Shown: positions 35,332 to 43,325 of the stretch, piece after piece
Position numbering within the stretch: position 1 is the first letter of the stretch
Layout: each line of letters starts with the position of its first letter
Program-made: the position numbers and the translations under genes
NCBI GenBank assembly: GCA_041690495.1
Contig: JAWLHE010000002.1
Span: 248,001 to 312,000, forward strand
Source: DATAAP01 sp041690495
GTDB lineage: Bacteria > Pseudomonadota > Alphaproteobacteria > CACIAM-22H2
Length of the DNA stretch: 64,000 nt
Reading direction: 5' to 3'
The notes under the pieces: generated by a model
The model's database searches: none
What the model was told of the DNA's origin: nothing
What the model saw: only the letters and a program-made list of their open reading frames with translations

Positions 35332-36234
35332 TTGCGGCCGCCGCGGTCCGTTATGGCCTTGGTGGCCGCGATGCTTCTCTGGCTGGTCGGTGCCAGTGCC
35401 GCCTTGGCGCAGCCGGACGCCGAGGCCGTGCGGCGCGGCGAGTACATTTTCAATGCCGGGGGCTGTCTCGGCTGCCATACCGATACGAAGAACAACGGGG
35501 CGCCACTCGCCGGCGGGCGGGCGCTGGCGACTCCGTTCGGTACGTTTTACGGACCAAACATCACGCCGGATCCCGACCACGGGCTCGGGCAATGGAGCGA
35601 ATCCGATTTCGTCCGCGCCATGCGTCACGGCGAGCGCCCGGACGGGGCCAACCTGTTCCCGGTCTTTCCGTACACCGCGTTCACCAGGATCACGGACGCC
35701 GATCTCAGGAACCTGTGGGCGTATCTTCGCTCGGTGCCGGCAGTCGCGACGCCGAACCGGCCGCATGACGTGAGATTTCCCTTCGGCGTTCGTCCATTCC
35801 TGACGATCTGGAAATGGCTGAATTTCGAGCCGGGCGTGTTCCGGCCCGATCCGGGCCGGCCGGCCGACGTGAATCGCGGCGCCTATCTCGTCGAGGCGCT
35901 TGCCCACTGCGGCGAATGCCACACGCCGCGCACCATGACGGGCGGGCTCGATACCTCGCGCCGATTCGCCGGCACGGCTGATGGGCCGGATGGCGAGCGC
36001 GTTCCCAACATCACGCCGCATCCCGCGACGGGAATCGGCAAATGGAGCACGGGCGATCTTCTCGATGTGTTGAAACTCGGCATGGTTCCGGACGGCGACT
36101 TCGTCGGCGGCTCGATGGGAGAGGTCGTCCGCAACACCACGGGCAAGCTTGCCGACGGCGATTTGCGCGCAATCGTCGCCTATCTCAAATCGCTCCCGCC
36201 GGTCGACAACCAGGTACCGCGCAAGACACGCTGA
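35332..36234 (+). CDS. diheme c-type cytochrome
   Basis: This secreted or membrane-anchored protein of about 300 residues has two cytochrome c domains. Haem site 1 is GGCLGCHTD (about residue 45) and site 2 is HCGECHTPRTM (about 190). YGPNITPDPDHGLGQWSESD and VPNITPHPATGIGKWSTGDL are paired, duplicated motifs, as in the cytochrome subunits of alcohol and aldehyde dehydrogenases. TTG 35332 follows GGAGCGTTCGA and yields a signal peptide; ATG 35353 is the alternative. It forms an operon with the cytochrome c' gene and has no dehydrogenase partner here. Confidence 0.88.
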   Translation: MRPPRSVMALVAAMLLWLVGASAALAQPDAEAVRRGEYIFNAGGCLGCHTDTKNNGAPLAGGRALATPFGTFYGPNITPDPDHGLGQWSESDFVRAMRHGERPDGANLFPVFPYTAFTRITDADLRNLWAYLRSVPAVATPNRPHDVRFPFGVRPFLTIWKWLNFEPGVFRPDPGRPADVNRGAYLVEALAHCGECHTPRTMTGGLDTSRRFAGTADGPDGERVPNITPHPATGIGKWSTGDLLDVLKLGMVPDGDFVGGSMGEVVRNTTGKLADGDLRAIVAYLKSLPPVDNQVPRKTR

Positions 36235-36341
36235 GCGGGTGAATCCCGGCCCTTACGAAACAGCGCCGGTTGCACGCGTCGCTGCCTTTGACCTATGTTG
36301 GGCCGCCAATCGCCGCACTGGGCACAGAACGGTTAGGGCCC

Positions 36342-37358
36342 GTGAAACGCTTTGTAGTTATAGGGCTGGTCGGTTTGGCGCTCGTGATCGCGGGCACCAT
36401 CTGGGCTTGGCTGCAGTTAGCGAGTGAGTCGCCGGGGACGCCGCCTGCGCCCGTTACGCGTGCGCCAAGCGCGCCATCGCCGGCGCCCGGCAGCATGCCC
36501 GCACCTCCGATCGCCGCACCGAACCTGCCGTCTTTCGATGTCGTACGTGTCAATCCCGCCGGAGACACGGTCATGGCCGGGCGGGCCGCGCCCAATTCAG
36601 AGGTCATCATCCACGATGGCGAGCGCGAGATCGGCCGTGTTCAGGCCGATGCGCGCGGCGAGTGGGTCTTCGTGCCGAATCAGCCGCTTCCGCCCGGAAC
36701 ACGCGAGCTGAGTCTGACGACCGAGGAGCCCGACGGGAAGAATTCCAAGTCGGAGAATGTCGTGGTGCTCGCCGTGCCGGAGCGCGGCCGCGACCTCGCC
36801 GGCCGCCCGACCGGCGAGGCGGCGACGCCGCTGGCCGTCGCCACGCCGCGCCAGGGGCCTGGACGCAGCATCGTGCTGCAGACGCCCGGCGCGCGCACCG
36901 GCGATCCGAACCGGCTCGGGCTCGACGTGATCGACTATGGCGAAGAGGGCGCGCTGATCCTGGGCGGTCGCGCGCCGGCGGGCTCGACGGTACAGGTCTA
37001 TATCGACAACCGGCCGGTAGGCCGTGTGGTGGCCGAGGCGGACGGCGCGTGGACCCTGAGCCCCGAGTCGCTCGTGGCGCCGGGGAAGTACACGCTGCGT
37101 CTCGATCAGCTTGGTTCGGACGGCCGCGTGATCGCGCGCGTCGAGATGCCGTTCGCGCGCAGCGAACCGGCCCGCGAGCTTGTGTCCGGCGAGGCCCAGA
37201 TCGTGGTGCAGCCGGGCAACTCGCTGTGGCGGATCGCGCGGCGGACTTACGGACAAGGCATGCGCTATACGCTGCTCTACGAAGCCAATCGGGAGCACAT
37301 CCGCGATCCGGATCTTATCTATCCGGGTCAGCTCTTCGTCGTGCCGAAGATGAACTAG
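36342..37358 (+). CDS. membrane-anchored LysM protein with Ig-like repeats
   Basis: This 338-residue protein begins with an N-terminal helix (FVVIGLVGLALVIAGTIWAW) and a Pro/Ala-rich linker. Two bacterial Ig-like units follow (GDTVMAGRAAPNSEVIIHDG, then EGALILGGRAPAGSTVQVYI), and last a C-terminal LysM (VVQPGNSLWRIARRTYGQG and YPGQLFVVPK). LysM binds peptidoglycan, so the protein probably tethers the inner membrane to the wall. The GTG at 36342 is used as start because it places a lysine-arginine just before the helix. The stop shares the CTAG with the convergent next gene. Confidence 0.85.
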   Translation: MKRFVVIGLVGLALVIAGTIWAWLQLASESPGTPPAPVTRAPSAPSPAPGSMPAPPIAAPNLPSFDVVRVNPAGDTVMAGRAAPNSEVIIHDGEREIGRVQADARGEWVFVPNQPLPPGTRELSLTTEEPDGKNSKSENVVVLAVPERGRDLAGRPTGEAATPLAVATPRQGPGRSIVLQTPGARTGDPNRLGLDVIDYGEEGALILGGRAPAGSTVQVYIDNRPVGRVVAEADGAWTLSPESLVAPGKYTLRLDQLGSDGRVIARVEMPFARSEPARELVSGEAQIVVQPGNSLWRIARRTYGQGMRYTLLYEANREHIRDPDLIYPGQLFVVPKMN

Positions 37359-37861
37359 CGATCCGGTCGGGCAGCCGCGGCTCCGTGGTGCGGCGACCGC
37401 CCGGCCAGGAGCTCGGCGAAGCGGGCCAGCCATGGCTTGAGTCGGATCAGGAACTCGGTCACGACAGTCAGCACGTGAACCGGCGAGACCGGCTGAAAGA
37501 GATCGAAGGAGTGAAAGAGCCGGATCGTCTGATCGTCGGCGAGGGAGAACACGGATCCCTCCGCTGACGCGCTCGCCGCCACGAGCTCCTGAATCGCGTG
37601 CCGCGCGGAGGCCGACTCGGCACTGAAGGGAAGTGGACCGAGATCCGCCGTCAGGGTCATCACCAGGCGGTCGCCTGTGTGGCGCCCGTCCGCATTGAAC
37701 GTTACGCCGAGGAAGTCGAAGCAGAACGAGAGCTTCTCGCGCGCATGATGCGCGATATCGCCGTCCGGCCCGACCATGATGGAGTCGAAGAGGAGAGGGG
37801 CCGTGTCGCGGGCCAGCAGACCGAGGGTCTGGTTGGGGGTGCCGGAGTGGTGCGCGGCCAT
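37355..37861 (-). CDS. hypothetical protein
   Basis: This is a 168-residue protein without a recognised domain. It has a mixed alpha/beta composition and no signal peptide or membrane helix. The C-terminal third is helical (VLTVVTEFLIRLKPWLARFA). ATG 37861 (MAAHHSGTPNQTLGL) is taken as the start. The frame is open further upstream to 37942. Its TAG stop reads from the same palindromic CTAG that ends the convergent LysM gene, a four-base tail-to-tail overlap. It faces away from psd. Confidence 0.6.
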   Translation of the reverse strand: MAAHHSGTPNQTLGLLARDTAPLLFDSIMVGPDGDIAHHAREKLSFCFDFLGVTFNADGRHTGDRLVMTLTADLGPLPFSAESASARHAIQELVAASASAEGSVFSLADDQTIRLFHSFDLFQPVSPVHVLTVVTEFLIRLKPWLARFAELLAGRSPHHGAAAARPDR

Positions 37862-38031
37862 GGTCAAACTCGCCGGTAGATGCCCCTTGTATATGGGACG
37901 ATTGAGACAAATCTCCTTTAACGAAACGTAAAACGGCGCCACGGTTGGCGTTTATGCCTTTAATGCTGCGCGCTTACGGATAGAATGCGCGCGGCTTGCA
38001 AACCTATGACAGGAACTTCTGCCGGAATTCG

Positions 38032-38727
38032 ATGGGTCCCGCTCTTCAATCCGCGATTGCACCGATCCACCCTGCCGGCTGGGTATTCATCGCCATTGCC
38101 GGCGCCGCCACGCTCCTGTTGAGCTGGCTGTGGCCGCCGCTCGGATGGATCGGCGCAGGCGCGACGGCGTGGGTCGTCTATTTCTTCCGCGACCCCGAGC
38201 GCGTTACGCCGGCGCGCGCTGGTCTGATCGTCAGCCCCGCCGACGGGCGAGTACAGCCGATCCTGCGTGCTGCACCGCCTGCGGAGCTTGGCATGGGTAG
38301 CGAGCCGCTTACCCGCATAAGCATCTTCCTGAACGTGTTCGACGTGCACGTGAACCGGGTGCCGGCCGATGGCGAGGTCGTGGCGCTCAATTATCGGCCG
38401 GGCAAGTTCATCAACGCCGCGCTCGACAAGGCAAGCGAGGACAACGAACGGATGTCGGTGCGGATGCGCACGGCCGACGGCCGTGAAATCGCGTTTGTCC
38501 AGATCGCCGGGCTCGTCGCGCGCCGCATCGTCTGCGATCTGAAGCCGGGCCAGCCGGTGCTCGCCGGCCAGCGCTTCGGCCTGATCCGCTTCGGCAGCCG
38601 CGTCGATGTATACTTGCCCGACGGCGTGGCGCCGCTCGTGGTTGCCGGGCAGCGGGCGGTTGCAGGCGAGACCGTACTAGCCGATCTGGCTTCCGGTGAG
38701 CCCGCGCGAATCGGAGAGGTGCGCTGA
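38032..38727 (+). CDS. psd: phosphatidylserine decarboxylase proenzyme
   Basis: This 231-residue protein makes phosphatidylethanolamine. It is self-processed to a pyruvoyl enzyme. It is the short type with two N-terminal helices (GWVFIAIAGAATLLLSWLWP) and the conserved FFRDPER, LIVSPADGRVQ, IFLNVFDVHVNRVP and LIRFGSRVDVYLP. GSR in the last replaces the LGST cleavage site of the long E. coli type and is normal for this subfamily. ATG 38032 is preferred over an upstream TTG. Its TGA overlaps the pssA ATG. Confidence 0.95.
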   Translation: MGPALQSAIAPIHPAGWVFIAIAGAATLLLSWLWPPLGWIGAGATAWVVYFFRDPERVTPARAGLIVSPADGRVQPILRAAPPAELGMGSEPLTRISIFLNVFDVHVNRVPADGEVVALNYRPGKFINAALDKASEDNERMSVRMRTADGREIAFVQIAGLVARRIVCDLKPGQPVLAGQRFGLIRFGSRVDVYLPDGVAPLVVAGQRAVAGETVLADLASGEPARIGEVR

Positions 38728-39599
38728 TGCTGCGTTCCGAAACCGCCCATCTTCGTCTCCGGCTGCGGCGGCCGCGGCTGCGCCGCTCGACGATGAACCA
38801 GCTCATCCCGAACGCGCTTACCGTCGCGGCGCTGTGCGCGGGCCTGACGGCGATACGCTTCGGGATCATGGAGCGCTGGGACCTTGCCGTGTTCGCGACG
38901 GTGGTCGCCGGAATTCTCGACGGCCTCGACGGACGCATGGCGCGGCTGCTGGGCGGCGGCACGAAATTCGGCGCGGAGCTCGACTCGCTGTCGGACTTCG
39001 TCGCGTTCGGCGTGACGCCGGCGATGCTGCTCTATTTGTGGACCATGCACCAGTTCGGCGGCCTCGGCTGGGCACTGGTCCTGCTTTATGCCGTGTGCTG
39101 CGCACTGCGACTGGCGCGGTTCAACACCGCCCTCGGTGACCCTAACCCGCCGCCCTGGTCGCGGTATTATTTCACCGGCGTGCCGGCGCCGGCCGGCGCC
39201 GGACTGGCGCTGCTGCCGATGATGCTCACCTTCGAAGTCGGCCGCGGCTTCTTCGATACGCCGACTCTTAATGCCGTCGTTCTGGTGGCGGTCGCGTTGC
39301 TGATGATCAGCCGCGTGCCGACATTCTCGATCAAGCAGATCCGCATTCCGCCGTCCTTCATGCTGCCGGCGCTGCTGCTGGTCGGGCTGGTTGCAGCGGC
39401 ACTGGCGAGCGCGCCGTTCACCACGTTCATCGTCGTCGGAGTCATCTATCTCGCCAGTATTCCGGTCGCGGTATGGAAGCAGGCGCGCGACCGTCGGCGC
39501 GTTGCGGAGGCGCCGCTGCCGGCGCCGTCGCTGCCGCCGCGACCCGAGGCGGGAACGCCTCCACCGGCCAATCAGCCGCCGTCCGACCAGCCGGCCTGA
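38727..39599 (+). CDS. pssA: CDP-diacylglycerol--serine O-phosphatidyltransferase
   Basis: This 290-residue membrane enzyme makes phosphatidylserine, the substrate of the psd product. The CDP-alcohol phosphatidyltransferase motif is DGLDGRMARLLGGGTKFGAE then LDSLSDF, matching D-G-x2-A-R-x8-G-x3-D-x3-D with the expected spacing. About six to eight helices follow. The C-terminal 40 residues are Pro-rich and disordered. Start ATG 38727 overlaps the psd stop (TGATG), giving translational coupling. A shorter start at MNQLIPNALTVAALCAGLTA (about residue 23) is possible. Confidence 0.95.
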   Translation: MLRSETAHLRLRLRRPRLRRSTMNQLIPNALTVAALCAGLTAIRFGIMERWDLAVFATVVAGILDGLDGRMARLLGGGTKFGAELDSLSDFVAFGVTPAMLLYLWTMHQFGGLGWALVLLYAVCCALRLARFNTALGDPNPPPWSRYYFTGVPAPAGAGLALLPMMLTFEVGRGFFDTPTLNAVVLVAVALLMISRVPTFSIKQIRIPPSFMLPALLLVGLVAAALASAPFTTFIVVGVIYLASIPVAVWKQARDRRRVAEAPLPAPSLPPRPEAGTPPPANQPPSDQPA

Positions 39600-39615
39600 G
39601 CGCGAGATCCCTCTC

Positions 39616-40326
39616 TCATTCGCCGACGGGATCGGCGAGGCGTTTCAGCGCACGGACGTTGCGCAGGACGATCTGCCCCTTGTCGAGCGCGATCCAGCCG
39701 TCGCGCTGCCACGCACTGAGCTGCTTGTTGATGCTCTCCCGCGAGATTCCGACCATCTCACCGAACTCGCGCTGCGACAGCGGCAAGGTGATGCGGATGC
39801 CCGCGCTCGTCCGCTCGCCATGGCTATGCGCCAGCCGCATCAGCGCGCGCGCGAAGCGCTCGGGAAGCTCGAGGAACAGGATCTCCTCGACCTGCTCGCT
39901 GGTGCGACGCAGCCGTTCGCACAGGATGCCGAGCAGGCGCACGCACAGCTCCGGACGGCTGTGCAGGAAGGGCAGGAAGTCGCGACGCTCGAGCACCAGC
40001 AACTCGCAATCGGTTAGCGCGACGGCATCCGCAGTCCGCTCTTTGCCGTCGAGCAGGGCGATCTCGCCGAAGATCTCGCCGGGATTGATGAAATTGAGGA
40101 TGACTTCCTTGCCGTCCGGCGAGGGGGCGGTGATCTTCACGCGGCCGGAAATGACTGCCATCATGCCCGTGCCGGGCGAACCCTTGAGAAAGATGTTGTC
40201 GTTGGCGCGATAGCGCACCACCCGCGAATAGGAGACCAGCTTGTCGAGGTCCTCCAGGGCGAGATGACTCAGCAGGCAATGATGCTCGAGCAGCTTGCGC
40301 TTGTCCGGCAACCGATCCGAAGCCAT
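39616..40326 (-). CDS. CRP/FNR family transcriptional regulator (cAMP-type binding pocket)
   Basis: This 236-residue regulator has an N-terminal cyclic-nucleotide domain and a C-terminal winged helix. GEIFGEIALLDGKERTADAV aligns with the cAMP-binding loop of CRP, keeping the Glu and Arg and a Thr for Ser. The recognition helix FGEMVGISRESINKQLSAWQ keeps the Arg-Glu pair (SRE) that reads TGTGA. There is no Cys cluster near the N-terminus, so it is not FNR. Three exact TGTGA-N6-TCACA sites occur in this window, consistent with such a protein, though self-regulation is not obvious. It is convergent with pssA. Confidence 0.92.
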   Translation of the reverse strand: MASDRLPDKRKLLEHHCLLSHLALEDLDKLVSYSRVVRYRANDNIFLKGSPGTGMMAVISGRVKITAPSPDGKEVILNFINPGEIFGEIALLDGKERTADAVALTDCELLVLERRDFLPFLHSRPELCVRLLGILCERLRRTSEQVEEILFLELPERFARALMRLAHSHGERTSAGIRITLPLSQREFGEMVGISRESINKQLSAWQRDGWIALDKGQIVLRNVRALKRLADPVGE

Positions 40327-40922
40327 CGTCTCTCCCCTGACGCCGCCCGGCAGGCCCTGTCCAGCCCGGTCATGCGGAGTGTCCTGGCGATACTCGCGAT
40401 CCGGATTATAGCGCTTGCACCGCTGCTTTTCATGCAGCCTCGGCCGCTCTAGGCACGCGAAGGTCGTTCCAGCTCGGTGCCAATCTGTATCCGGACAGGC
40501 AAGACCGCGAGGGCGAGATGTTTCTCGTCTTCGAAGATCATCAGGCCGCGATCGATCAGGCTGTGCGGGCCGATTCCGGGCGTGCCGTGAGCCTCGAGCT
40601 GCTTTCGAGTTCGTGCCTTGGCAGTTCCCATCCGCACCGCGCCGGGCCGCCGACGGGCCTCCCGCAGCCGGCCGGGCAGATCGTACCCGCCAGCAGGGCC
40701 GTGCCGCAGGTTCAGATCAAATGAGCTTTGCCGTGGGGCGCGGCGCCGGATGTATCCGGGCTGAGTAGGGCACCGTTCGGCGGGGCCGTTCCCGAAAAAA
40801 CCCCCAGGCCTCGCGCGCGGCATGGGGAACATGGACCCGTCCTGTTGCGCGCGACACTGACGGTGTCCAGGGAGACCGTATGGCCGTGAAGGACGCTGCG
40901 GCCGGCACGATCCGGTGCGGTT
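40327..40922. other. 596-bp region without a confident gene
   Basis: The region upstream of the CRP-like gene contains a possible 60-codon frame on the minus strand (40449-40631) and a short plus-strand hydrophobic frame at about 40374-40452. Neither has a clear ribosome site or a recognised family. Nothing else is evident. Confidence 0.4.
40449..40631 (-). CDS. possible small protein
   Basis: A 60-residue frame begins with ATG 40631 (MGTAKARTRKQLEAHGTPGI). Its second half reads like folded protein (IFEDEKHLALAVLPVRIQIG). Codon usage is G/C-rich in third positions as in neighbours, but no Shine-Dalgarno is visible. The longer open frame to 40832 looks non-coding. It may be a real small regulator-like protein or chance. 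Confidence 0.3.
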   Translation of the reverse strand: MGTAKARTRKQLEAHGTPGIGPHSLIDRGLMIFEDEKHLALAVLPVRIQIGTELERPSRA

Positions 40923-41258
40923 TCACTCCTCCTCGCCGAGATCGGCGTCCGCGCCGAAGCAGGCGACGGCAATCGCGGAAGCAGATGCAGGCCAGACCGC
41001 GTCCGCGCGCAGATCGCCGCCGGTACGCCTCACCGCCTCGGCGAATACTTCGAACGTCATGGCGTCCTCGATCGCGGTCATCTCGCACGCGCAGACGTGC
41101 GGAGCCTGACGCTCGGTACAGGCCGCGAGATAGGCGTCCTCGTGGTCCTGGGCGTATCCGAGGGATACCGTCGCATCCGCCGGACCGGAGAACGAAAGCG
41201 CTGCAATTCCGGCGCAGGTCAAGAAGCGGCCGGGTCCATGGTGCGGCGATGCGATCAT
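40923..41258 (-). CDS. small secreted Cys-containing protein
   Basis: This 111-residue protein has a likely signal peptide (LTCAGIAALSFSGPADA). The mature part contains YLAACTERQAPHVCACEMTA, with three cysteines, and another near the end (VACFGADAD). This suggests disulfides. The tail ends in acidic EEE. No family is recognised. It is divergent from the secreted coiled-coil gene at 41458, and the gap holds an exact CRP-like palindrome. Confidence 0.5.
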   Translation of the reverse strand: MIASPHHGPGRFLTCAGIAALSFSGPADATVSLGYAQDHEDAYLAACTERQAPHVCACEMTAIEDAMTFEVFAEAVRRTGGDLRADAVWPASASAIAVACFGADADLGEEE

Positions 41259-41365
41259 GTGCTCGCTCAGGGCTTACTCCGCAAGCCGAACGGGGGCGGC
41301 TGCTTGGCCCGCGACGCCACCTGCCGCGGGCCGGATCATTGATACGACGGTTTCGGCAATTCGCT

Positions 41366-41381
41366 TGTGATCGGCATCACA
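41366..41381. promoter_or_regulatory. CRP-type palindrome TGTGA-N6-TCACA
   Basis: TGTGATCGGCATCACA is the third exact TGTGA-N6-TCACA site. It lies 77 bp upstream of the secreted gene at 41458 and 108 bp upstream of the divergent one ending at 40923, so it could act on both. Confidence 0.55.
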
Positions 41382-41457
41382 CAGCCGCGCGTTGAACTCT
41401 GACGGATGAAATGACGCGCCGCCGGGTTATGATCTGCAACCCATCCCGGAGGTCATC

Positions 41458-41946
41458 ATGCTGCTGCGTGCCGCCCTGTCCGTTCTCGTCCTCGCCGGTC
41501 TCGCCGTGCAACCCGCGGCGGGGACCGAGCGGCTCCTGAAGCTGCGGCAGTACACGTTTAACTGCGGCTCGGGGCCGGGACAGGAATGTATCGGCTGGCG
41601 CCACAGCTTCGCGTACCTCGATCCGACGGTGAAGGATCTGGACATGCCGCGCGACACCTATATCCATGTGTATACGACGCAGGAGGTCGAAGAGCTGATC
41701 GATCTGCGCCAGGCCGAGCTCAAGACCGAGATGTCGCAGGCGATCGACGAGGCGATGGCCAGGCGCGCCGACGAGAAAGTCGTGCCGGCGCTCAGCGACG
41801 AGGACCGGCAGCGTCTGCGCGACGACATCGCCGCCGACGTCGTCACGCAGCTCGGGCGCCTGATGGCGGAGCAGGAGGCGCAGACCCGTGCCTGGCTGCA
41901 GGCTCTGATCCGCGAGGAACTCAAGGCGGCCGGCGTCGCGCGCTAA
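41458..41946 (+). CDS. secreted coiled-coil protein of unknown function
   Basis: This 162-residue protein has a signal peptide (MLLRAALSVLVLAGLAVQPA, cleavage near AAG). A short globular part follows with two cysteines (TFNCGSGPGQECIGW). Then comes a long charged helix (EVEELIDLRQAELKTEMSQA through to LIREELKAAG) likely to form a coiled coil. No enzyme motif is seen. ATG 41458 follows an AGG purine stretch. It overlaps the stop of gdx by four bases tail-to-tail, and a CRP-like site lies in its promoter region. Confidence 0.6.
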   Translation: MLLRAALSVLVLAGLAVQPAAGTERLLKLRQYTFNCGSGPGQECIGWRHSFAYLDPTVKDLDMPRDTYIHVYTTQEVEELIDLRQAELKTEMSQAIDEAMARRADEKVVPALSDEDRQRLRDDIAADVVTQLGRLMAEQEAQTRAWLQALIREELKAAGVAR

Positions 41947-42260
41947 GGCGTCACCAGCTTCAGGCCGACAATGCCGGCGACGATCAGGCCGATGCAGGCC
42001 AGGCGCGGCAGCGCCGTGGATTCGCCGAACAGGATCATGCCAAGGATGGCCGTGCCGACTGCGCCGACGCCGGTCCAGACCGCATAGCCGGTTCCGACGG
42101 GCAGGCTCTTCAGGGCAAGGCCGAGCAGGCCGACGCTGACAATCATCGATGCGGCGGTGGCCACGGTCGGCCACAGCCGCGTGAATCCATCCGTATATTT
42201 GAGGCCGATGGCCCAGCCGACTTCGAACAGCCCGGCCAGAAACAGCACGATCCAGTTCAT
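41943..42260 (-). CDS. gdx: SMR family guanidinium exporter
   Basis: This 105-residue small multidrug resistance protein has four helices. It starts MNWIVLFLAGLFEVGWAIGL, with the essential Glu in helix 1 (LFEVGWA) and the Gdx/SugE signature KYTDGFTRLWP. Gdx members export guanidinium in exchange for protons. A guanidine-II riboswitch sits immediately upstream, which decides for Gdx against quaternary-ammonium EmrE types. I chose ATG 42260 over 42266 because GGAG is six bases before it and it matches the family N-terminus. Confidence 0.95.
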   Translation of the reverse strand: MNWIVLFLAGLFEVGWAIGLKYTDGFTRLWPTVATAASMIVSVGLLGLALKSLPVGTGYAVWTGVGAVGTAILGMILFGESTALPRLACIGLIVAGIVGLKLVTP

Positions 42261-42277
42261 ACCCATCTCCGCGTCAT

Positions 42278-42326
42278 GACGGGTCGTCCCATCGCAGATT
42301 TCAGCTGCGCGAGGTCGTCCTCGCGC
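42278..42326 (-). ncRNA. guanidine-II (mini-ykkC) riboswitch
   Basis: On the minus strand there are two consecutive hairpins, each with an ACGA loop. Hairpin 1 (42307-42326) is GCGCGAG-GACGAC-CTCGCGC, a 7-bp perfect stem. Hairpin 2 (42278-42293) is GATGGG-ACGA-CCCGTC, with one G-T wobble. Paired stem-loops ending in ACGR are the defining feature of mini-ykkC. The second hairpin ends about 18 bases before the gdx ATG, close to its Shine-Dalgarno, as expected for translational control by guanidinium. Confidence 0.9.
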
Positions 42327-42341
42327 CGGTGACAGGTGGCG

Positions 42342-42869
42342 CTAGCCCGCGCTGCCGGCGGTCGTCTGTGTGCGCAACCGAACCTCGAACTGCGGCGGCT
42401 GGCGCAGGCTCTGATACACCACGCAATAGCGCTCGGTGAGCTTCTGCAAGGTCGCGATACGTTCGGCATCGGCGTCAGTGTCAAGATCGAAGCGCAGCCG
42501 GATCGCCCTGAAGCCGACCGGCGCGTCCTTTGCGACGCCGAGCGTACCGCGGAAGTCGAGGTCGCCTTCGGCGCTGACCGTGCCTTTGCGGATTTCGATG
42601 CCGAGTGCCGTCGCCACGGCGCTGAGGGTCACACCGGCGCAGGCAACCAGCGCCTCGAGCAGCATGTCGCCCGAGCAGGCCTGCAGACCGCTGCCGCCGG
42701 TGGCGGGGTGAAGCCCCGCCTCGACCAGGGCGCGGCCGGTGTCGACCTTGCAGGCGATGCCGTCGCCGAGCGCGCCCTGGGCGCGCAACGTGATCACCGC
42801 GGCCTCGGGCTGCTGCTTGTACTTCTCCTTGAGCGGCGCCTGAAGCGCACGCAGGTTGTCGGCGTTCAT
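42342..42869 (-). CDS. OsmC family protein, copy 1
   Basis: This 175-residue OsmC-fold protein is predicted to reduce organic hydroperoxides by two cysteines. ACSGDMLLEALVACAGVTLS carries both Cys residues in the family spacing. LDFRGTLGVAKDAPVGFRAI and LQKLTERYCVVYQSLRQPP complete the fold. It is clearly similar to the copy at 59967-60500 (about four in five residues by eye). Its stop lies 16 bp before the guanidine riboswitch of gdx, so gdx is independently controlled. Confidence 0.9.
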   Translation of the reverse strand: MNADNLRALQAPLKEKYKQQPEAAVITLRAQGALGDGIACKVDTGRALVEAGLHPATGGSGLQACSGDMLLEALVACAGVTLSAVATALGIEIRKGTVSAEGDLDFRGTLGVAKDAPVGFRAIRLRFDLDTDADAERIATLQKLTERYCVVYQSLRQPPQFEVRLRTQTTAGSAG

Positions 42870-42933
42870 CGGGGGCTCCGTCGCTTGCCTGCGCCGGGTT
42901 ATAGCGCAGGGACGGCGGCCGGCGCCAATGGCC

Positions 42934-43176
42934 CTAGCGGCGGTCGGCGAGCGAGGGCGGCGGCGGAGCGTCGAGGCCGCGCTCGCGCGCTTCCTCGAGC
43001 GCGAACAGCAGGTCTGCCATATGCGGATTCTCGACCGCGACCGCGTTGGCGAGAGATGACGCCGTCGGGAATTTCTCCCGATACTTCTTCTCGATGCGCG
43101 AGGCCGCCGTCATGAACTTCTCGAGCACGAGGCGGCGGGCGTCGGCCTTCCAGTCGATCTGCGGGCGGGCGGTCAT
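42934..43176 (-). CDS. small hypothetical protein
   Basis: This 80-residue soluble protein has charged helices (ARRLVLEKFMTAASRIEKKY) and a Pro-rich tail (DAPPPPSLADRR). There is no recognised domain. ATG 43176 (MTARPQIDW) is chosen. The open frame continues upstream to 43224 but that part resembles intergenic sequence with TACCGAT repeats. It is upstream of OsmC copy 1 on the same strand. Confidence 0.55.
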   Translation of the reverse strand: MTARPQIDWKADARRLVLEKFMTAASRIEKKYREKFPTASSLANAVAVENPHMADLLFALEEARERGLDAPPPPSLADRR

Positions 43177-43325
43177 CCCGCGAGTATCGTTACCGATAAT
43201 TGCCAAAGAGTTGACCGATACCAAGAAAAGCCGCGCTGAGTCGGCGCTTCTTTACCGATGCTTAAGCGGCCTGCGCGCTTTCTAGGCGGGAGACGTAGTG
43301 GGGTAGCACGCGGGGCGAAAGCACG

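Noticed and set aside
40374..40452. Short hydrophobic plus-strand peptide (MRSVLAILAIRII...)
   Set aside because: No Shine-Dalgarno and no upstream promoter; the hydrophobic run may be chance.
43185..43260. Repeated TACCGAT motifs with a TATCG/CGATA dyad
   Set aside because: Three copies, one imperfect, with uneven spacing; not enough to call an operator array.
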